A stretch of 23,973 nucleotides of DNA from DASRJW01 sp035649435 (GTDB taxonomy: Bacteria; Krumholzibacteriota; Krumholzibacteriia; G020349025), in NCBI GenBank assembly GCA_035649435.1, contig DASRJO010000058.1, forward strand, positions 1-23,973. The letters run 5' to 3'. The first letter of the stretch is position 1; the number at the start of each line of letters is the position of its first letter. The notes under the pieces are model-generated. The model was not told where the DNA came from. It saw only the letters and a program-made list of their open reading frames with translations, and ran no database searches. Position numbers and translations under genes: made by a program. Shown here in pieces: positions 22,638 through 23,973 of the stretch.

Positions 22638-23036
22638 ATGCGCGCAAATGGACCGTTCGAAATCAAGATGAGTCCGCAGACGACGCACGATGCGGCCGCC
22701 AGCACAGGGCTCGGCCGCATGTCCAGCGCCAAGCAATTTCACGGCGATCTCGAAGGCACCAGCATCGGGGAAATGCTGGCCGTGCGCACCGAAGTTCAAG
22801 GCTCGGCCGGATACGTCGCCATGGAGTTTGTGACCGGCACGCTGCACGGCCGGAGCGGTAGTTTCGTCCTCCAGCACAGCAGCACCATGGCGCGCGGCGC
22901 CCAGAATCAGAACATCACCGTCGTGCCCGACTCGGGCACGGGCCAGCTGGCCGGGCTCGCCGGCCAGATGGTGATCCACATCGCGGAAGGAAAACACTCG
23001 TACGAGTTCGAGTACGTTCTCACCGACGCGCCGTGA
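22638..23036 (+). CDS. DUF3224 domain-containing protein
   Basis: Small cytosolic-looking protein of 132 aa, complete for the family. Diagnostic stretches are AKQFHGDLEGTSIGEML (31-47), GSAGYVAMEFVTGTLHGRSG (55-74), SFVLQHS (75-81), ITVVPDSGTGQLAGLAG (93-109) and KHSYEFEY (119-126). The family is a small beta-barrel, probably allene-oxide-cyclase-barrel-like, of unknown function; I know of no established reaction. The frame is open far upstream, but that part is a shadow of the DUF5916 gene. ATG 22638 sits 23 nt after that gene's stop, with GAGGG about 10 nt upstream, so the two are probably co-transcribed. Its stop is 11 bp from the convergent dps stop. Confidence 0.9.
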   Translation: MRANGPFEIKMSPQTTHDAAASTGLGRMSSAKQFHGDLEGTSIGEMLAVRTEVQGSAGYVAMEFVTGTLHGRSGSFVLQHSSTMARGAQNQNITVVPDSGTGQLAGLAGQMVIHIAEGKHSYEFEYVLTDAP

Positions 23037-23047
23037 CCGCGCGGCAC

Positions 23048-23536
23048 CTAGTCGGCGAGGTGTGCCTCCAGATACCACATTTGCTTGTCGAAGCCGCGTG
23101 ACACTTCGGTGAACAAGTCGGCAGTGTCCTTGTCCCCGGCGCGGTCGGCACTGTCGATTGCGGCTCGGACCGAGGTGGCGAGGACGGATAGACGTTCGGC
23201 AAGCGCGGTCAGGTGATCGACCGCTGCGCGCGCCGCGAGGGGATACTCCGGCAACGTGCTACTGGCGGCGATCGCCTGCAATGTGCCGCAAGCCTGGCCG
23301 CCGAGCTGCACGGCGCGTTCGGCCAACAGGTCGGCATAGTCGTGCGCTTGACCAGTCATCGTATCGAACATCTCGTGCAACGAGACGAACTCGCGGCCCT
23401 TCACGTTCCAGTGTGCTTGCTTGAGCTGCAGCGCGAAGTCCGACGTCTCGGCGAGCCGCGCATTGAGAAGCGCCACCATCTCGCCCCGCGTCGCCTCGGA
23501 CAGTTGCAACCGTGTCTTGCTGATCTTCGTCGTCAT
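23048..23536 (-). CDS. dps: Dps-family DNA-protecting ferritin-like protein
   Basis: Miniferritin of 162 aa that forms dodecamers, oxidises and stores iron using hydrogen peroxide, and in many species binds DNA in starvation or oxidative stress. The inter-subunit ferroxidase ligands are all present with the spacing of E. coli Dps: His42 (in QAHWNVKG), His54 and Asp58 (LHEMFD), Asp69 and Glu73 (HDYADLLAER). The N-terminal tail is short but has Lys4, Lys7 and Arg9, so DNA binding through the tail is possible. AGGAGG lies 9 nt before ATG 23536. The Fur/PerR-family gene ends 66 bp upstream on the same strand, pointing to co-transcription and to peroxide or iron control. Confidence 0.96.
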   Translation of the reverse strand: MTTKISKTRLQLSEATRGEMVALLNARLAETSDFALQLKQAHWNVKGREFVSLHEMFDTMTGQAHDYADLLAERAVQLGGQACGTLQAIAASSTLPEYPLAARAAVDHLTALAERLSVLATSVRAAIDSADRAGDKDTADLFTEVSRGFDKQMWYLEAHLAD

Positions 23537-23545
23537 GGTCTCGAT

Positions 23546-23551
23546 CCTCCT
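23546..23551 (-). promoter_or_regulatory. Ribosome binding site of dps
   Basis: AGGAGG on the minus strand, 9 nt before the dps ATG; a near-perfect anti-SD match, indicating strong translation. Confidence 0.65.
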
Positions 23552-23561
23552 CCAGTTCGAA

Positions 23562-23578
23562 CATCTCGTTTCATCTCG
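23562..23578 (-). repeat. Short direct repeat CGAGATG with 10-bp period upstream of dps
   Basis: CGAGATG occurs at 23578-23572 and 23568-23562, separated by AAA, between the regulator gene and dps. One helical turn separates the copies, as for some operator half-sites. It does not resemble the Fur or PerR box consensus. Confidence 0.3.
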
Positions 23579-23602
23579 CTCCGGATGCGCGCGCGAGCGG
23601 CA

Positions 23603-23973
23603 TCATGGAGCGCCGGAACTCGCCTTGCGTCTGCCGGGAAGAATCTTCTTCACCGCGCCCGGCCGCCTGACGGATGCGGGCTGCCGGCAGTTCGAGCAAA
23701 CGCCGCGGAAGTGCACTGAATAGTCCAGGATCTCGAACCCGGGAGGGAGCTGCGCCGGCGGGTGCAGTCCATCGAGAGCCGGGTCGACGACGTCGAGCAG
23801 GCGTTCGCAGCGCACGCAAACCAGATGATGATGCGGTTCGGTGAACGCGTCATAGCGCACTGCCGAGCCCAAGTGGCTCACCCTCTGTACCGCGCCCACG
23901 CGGACCAACGTCTCGAGCACGCGATAGACGGTGGTGCGCGAAATGTCCGGAAGCCGCATGCGAACCACTTCGA
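23603..23973 (-). CDS. Fur/PerR-family metalloregulator (5' end outside the window)
   Basis: C-terminal about 123 codons of a Fur-superfamily repressor; the reading frame is still open at 23973, so the start and first helices are missing. Visible are the recognition-helix region ISRTTVYRVLETLVRVGAV, the wing with HLGSAVRYD, the metal-site stretch EPHHHLVCVRC, and the second CxxC, CSNC. The two CxxC pairs form the structural zinc site typical of PerR and many Fur proteins. A basic tail follows. The GTG at 23968 is inside the conserved winged helix and is not the real start. Placement directly before dps favours a PerR-like role (peroxide sensing), but Fur or another subtype cannot be excluded without the N-terminal ligands. 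Confidence 0.93.
   Translation of the reverse strand, partial: EVVRMRLPDISRTTVYRVLETLVRVGAVQRVSHLGSAVRYDAFTEPHHHLVCVRCERLLDVVDPALDGLHPPAQLPPGFEILDYSVHFRGVCSNCRQPASVRRPGAVKKILPGRRKASSGAP

Noticed and set aside
23025..23060. Possible bidirectional terminator between DUF3224 and dps
   Set aside because: Only short interrupted GC pairing and no T-runs in the 11-bp gap.

Overview
The window is a high-GC chromosomal segment from a diderm (Gram-negative type) bacterium. Evidence for an outer membrane: lipoproteins, periplasmic SurA/parvulin foldases, an RND tripartite-pump core and a DUF5916-type outer-membrane barrel. The mix of mfd followed by several parvulins, an exported 6-bladed propeller, a CBM9/DUF5916 protein and DUF3224 suggests an uncultured lineage of the FCB/Gemmatimonadota/Eisenbacteria kind. 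That placement is an inference from gene content, not from a marker gene. I see no rRNA, tRNA, CRISPR array, insertion sequence or phage gene.

Left part (1-10,000), all on the minus strand: mfd (transcription-repair coupling factor, 9999 to 6466) has a good sigma70-like promoter. It is followed, after an 88-bp gap with its own candidate promoter and a hairpin, by three parvulin-type foldase genes (6377 to 2297). These overlap head to tail by 4 nt each. The first two products are predicted lipoproteins and the third is a soluble SurA-like protein; together they carry five parvulin domains. Further downstream lies an orphan membrane histidine kinase (2097 to 244) whose C-terminal tail resembles a GGDEF fold without the GGDEF motif.

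Middle (10,160-20,046): a single plus-strand gene encodes an Fe-S protein that joins a ferredoxin-like (DUF1271/Fer4_19) domain to two CDGSH motifs. Convergent to it is a minus-strand operon in the order exported 6-bladed beta-propeller protein, lipoprotein membrane-fusion protein, RND transporter A (1042 aa) and RND transporter B (1116 aa). Gaps are 3 bp or overlaps. No TolC-like outer-membrane channel is present.

Right part (20,371-23,973): a 324-bp divergent intergenic region with repeated GGACGAGA boxes separates the pump operon from a plus-strand CBM9/DUF5916 outer-membrane protein followed by a small DUF3224 protein. Convergent to these, and coming in from the right edge, are a Fur/PerR-family regulator (5' end missing) and dps, which form a probable peroxide/iron stress pair.

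Taken together the segment is mostly envelope biogenesis and export (foldases, pump, barrel protein), plus DNA repair and oxidative-stress functions. Most genes belong to known families. The less ordinary points are the composition of the foldase operon, the paired and unequal RND subunits led by a propeller protein, the kinase tail and the three-centre Fe-S protein.
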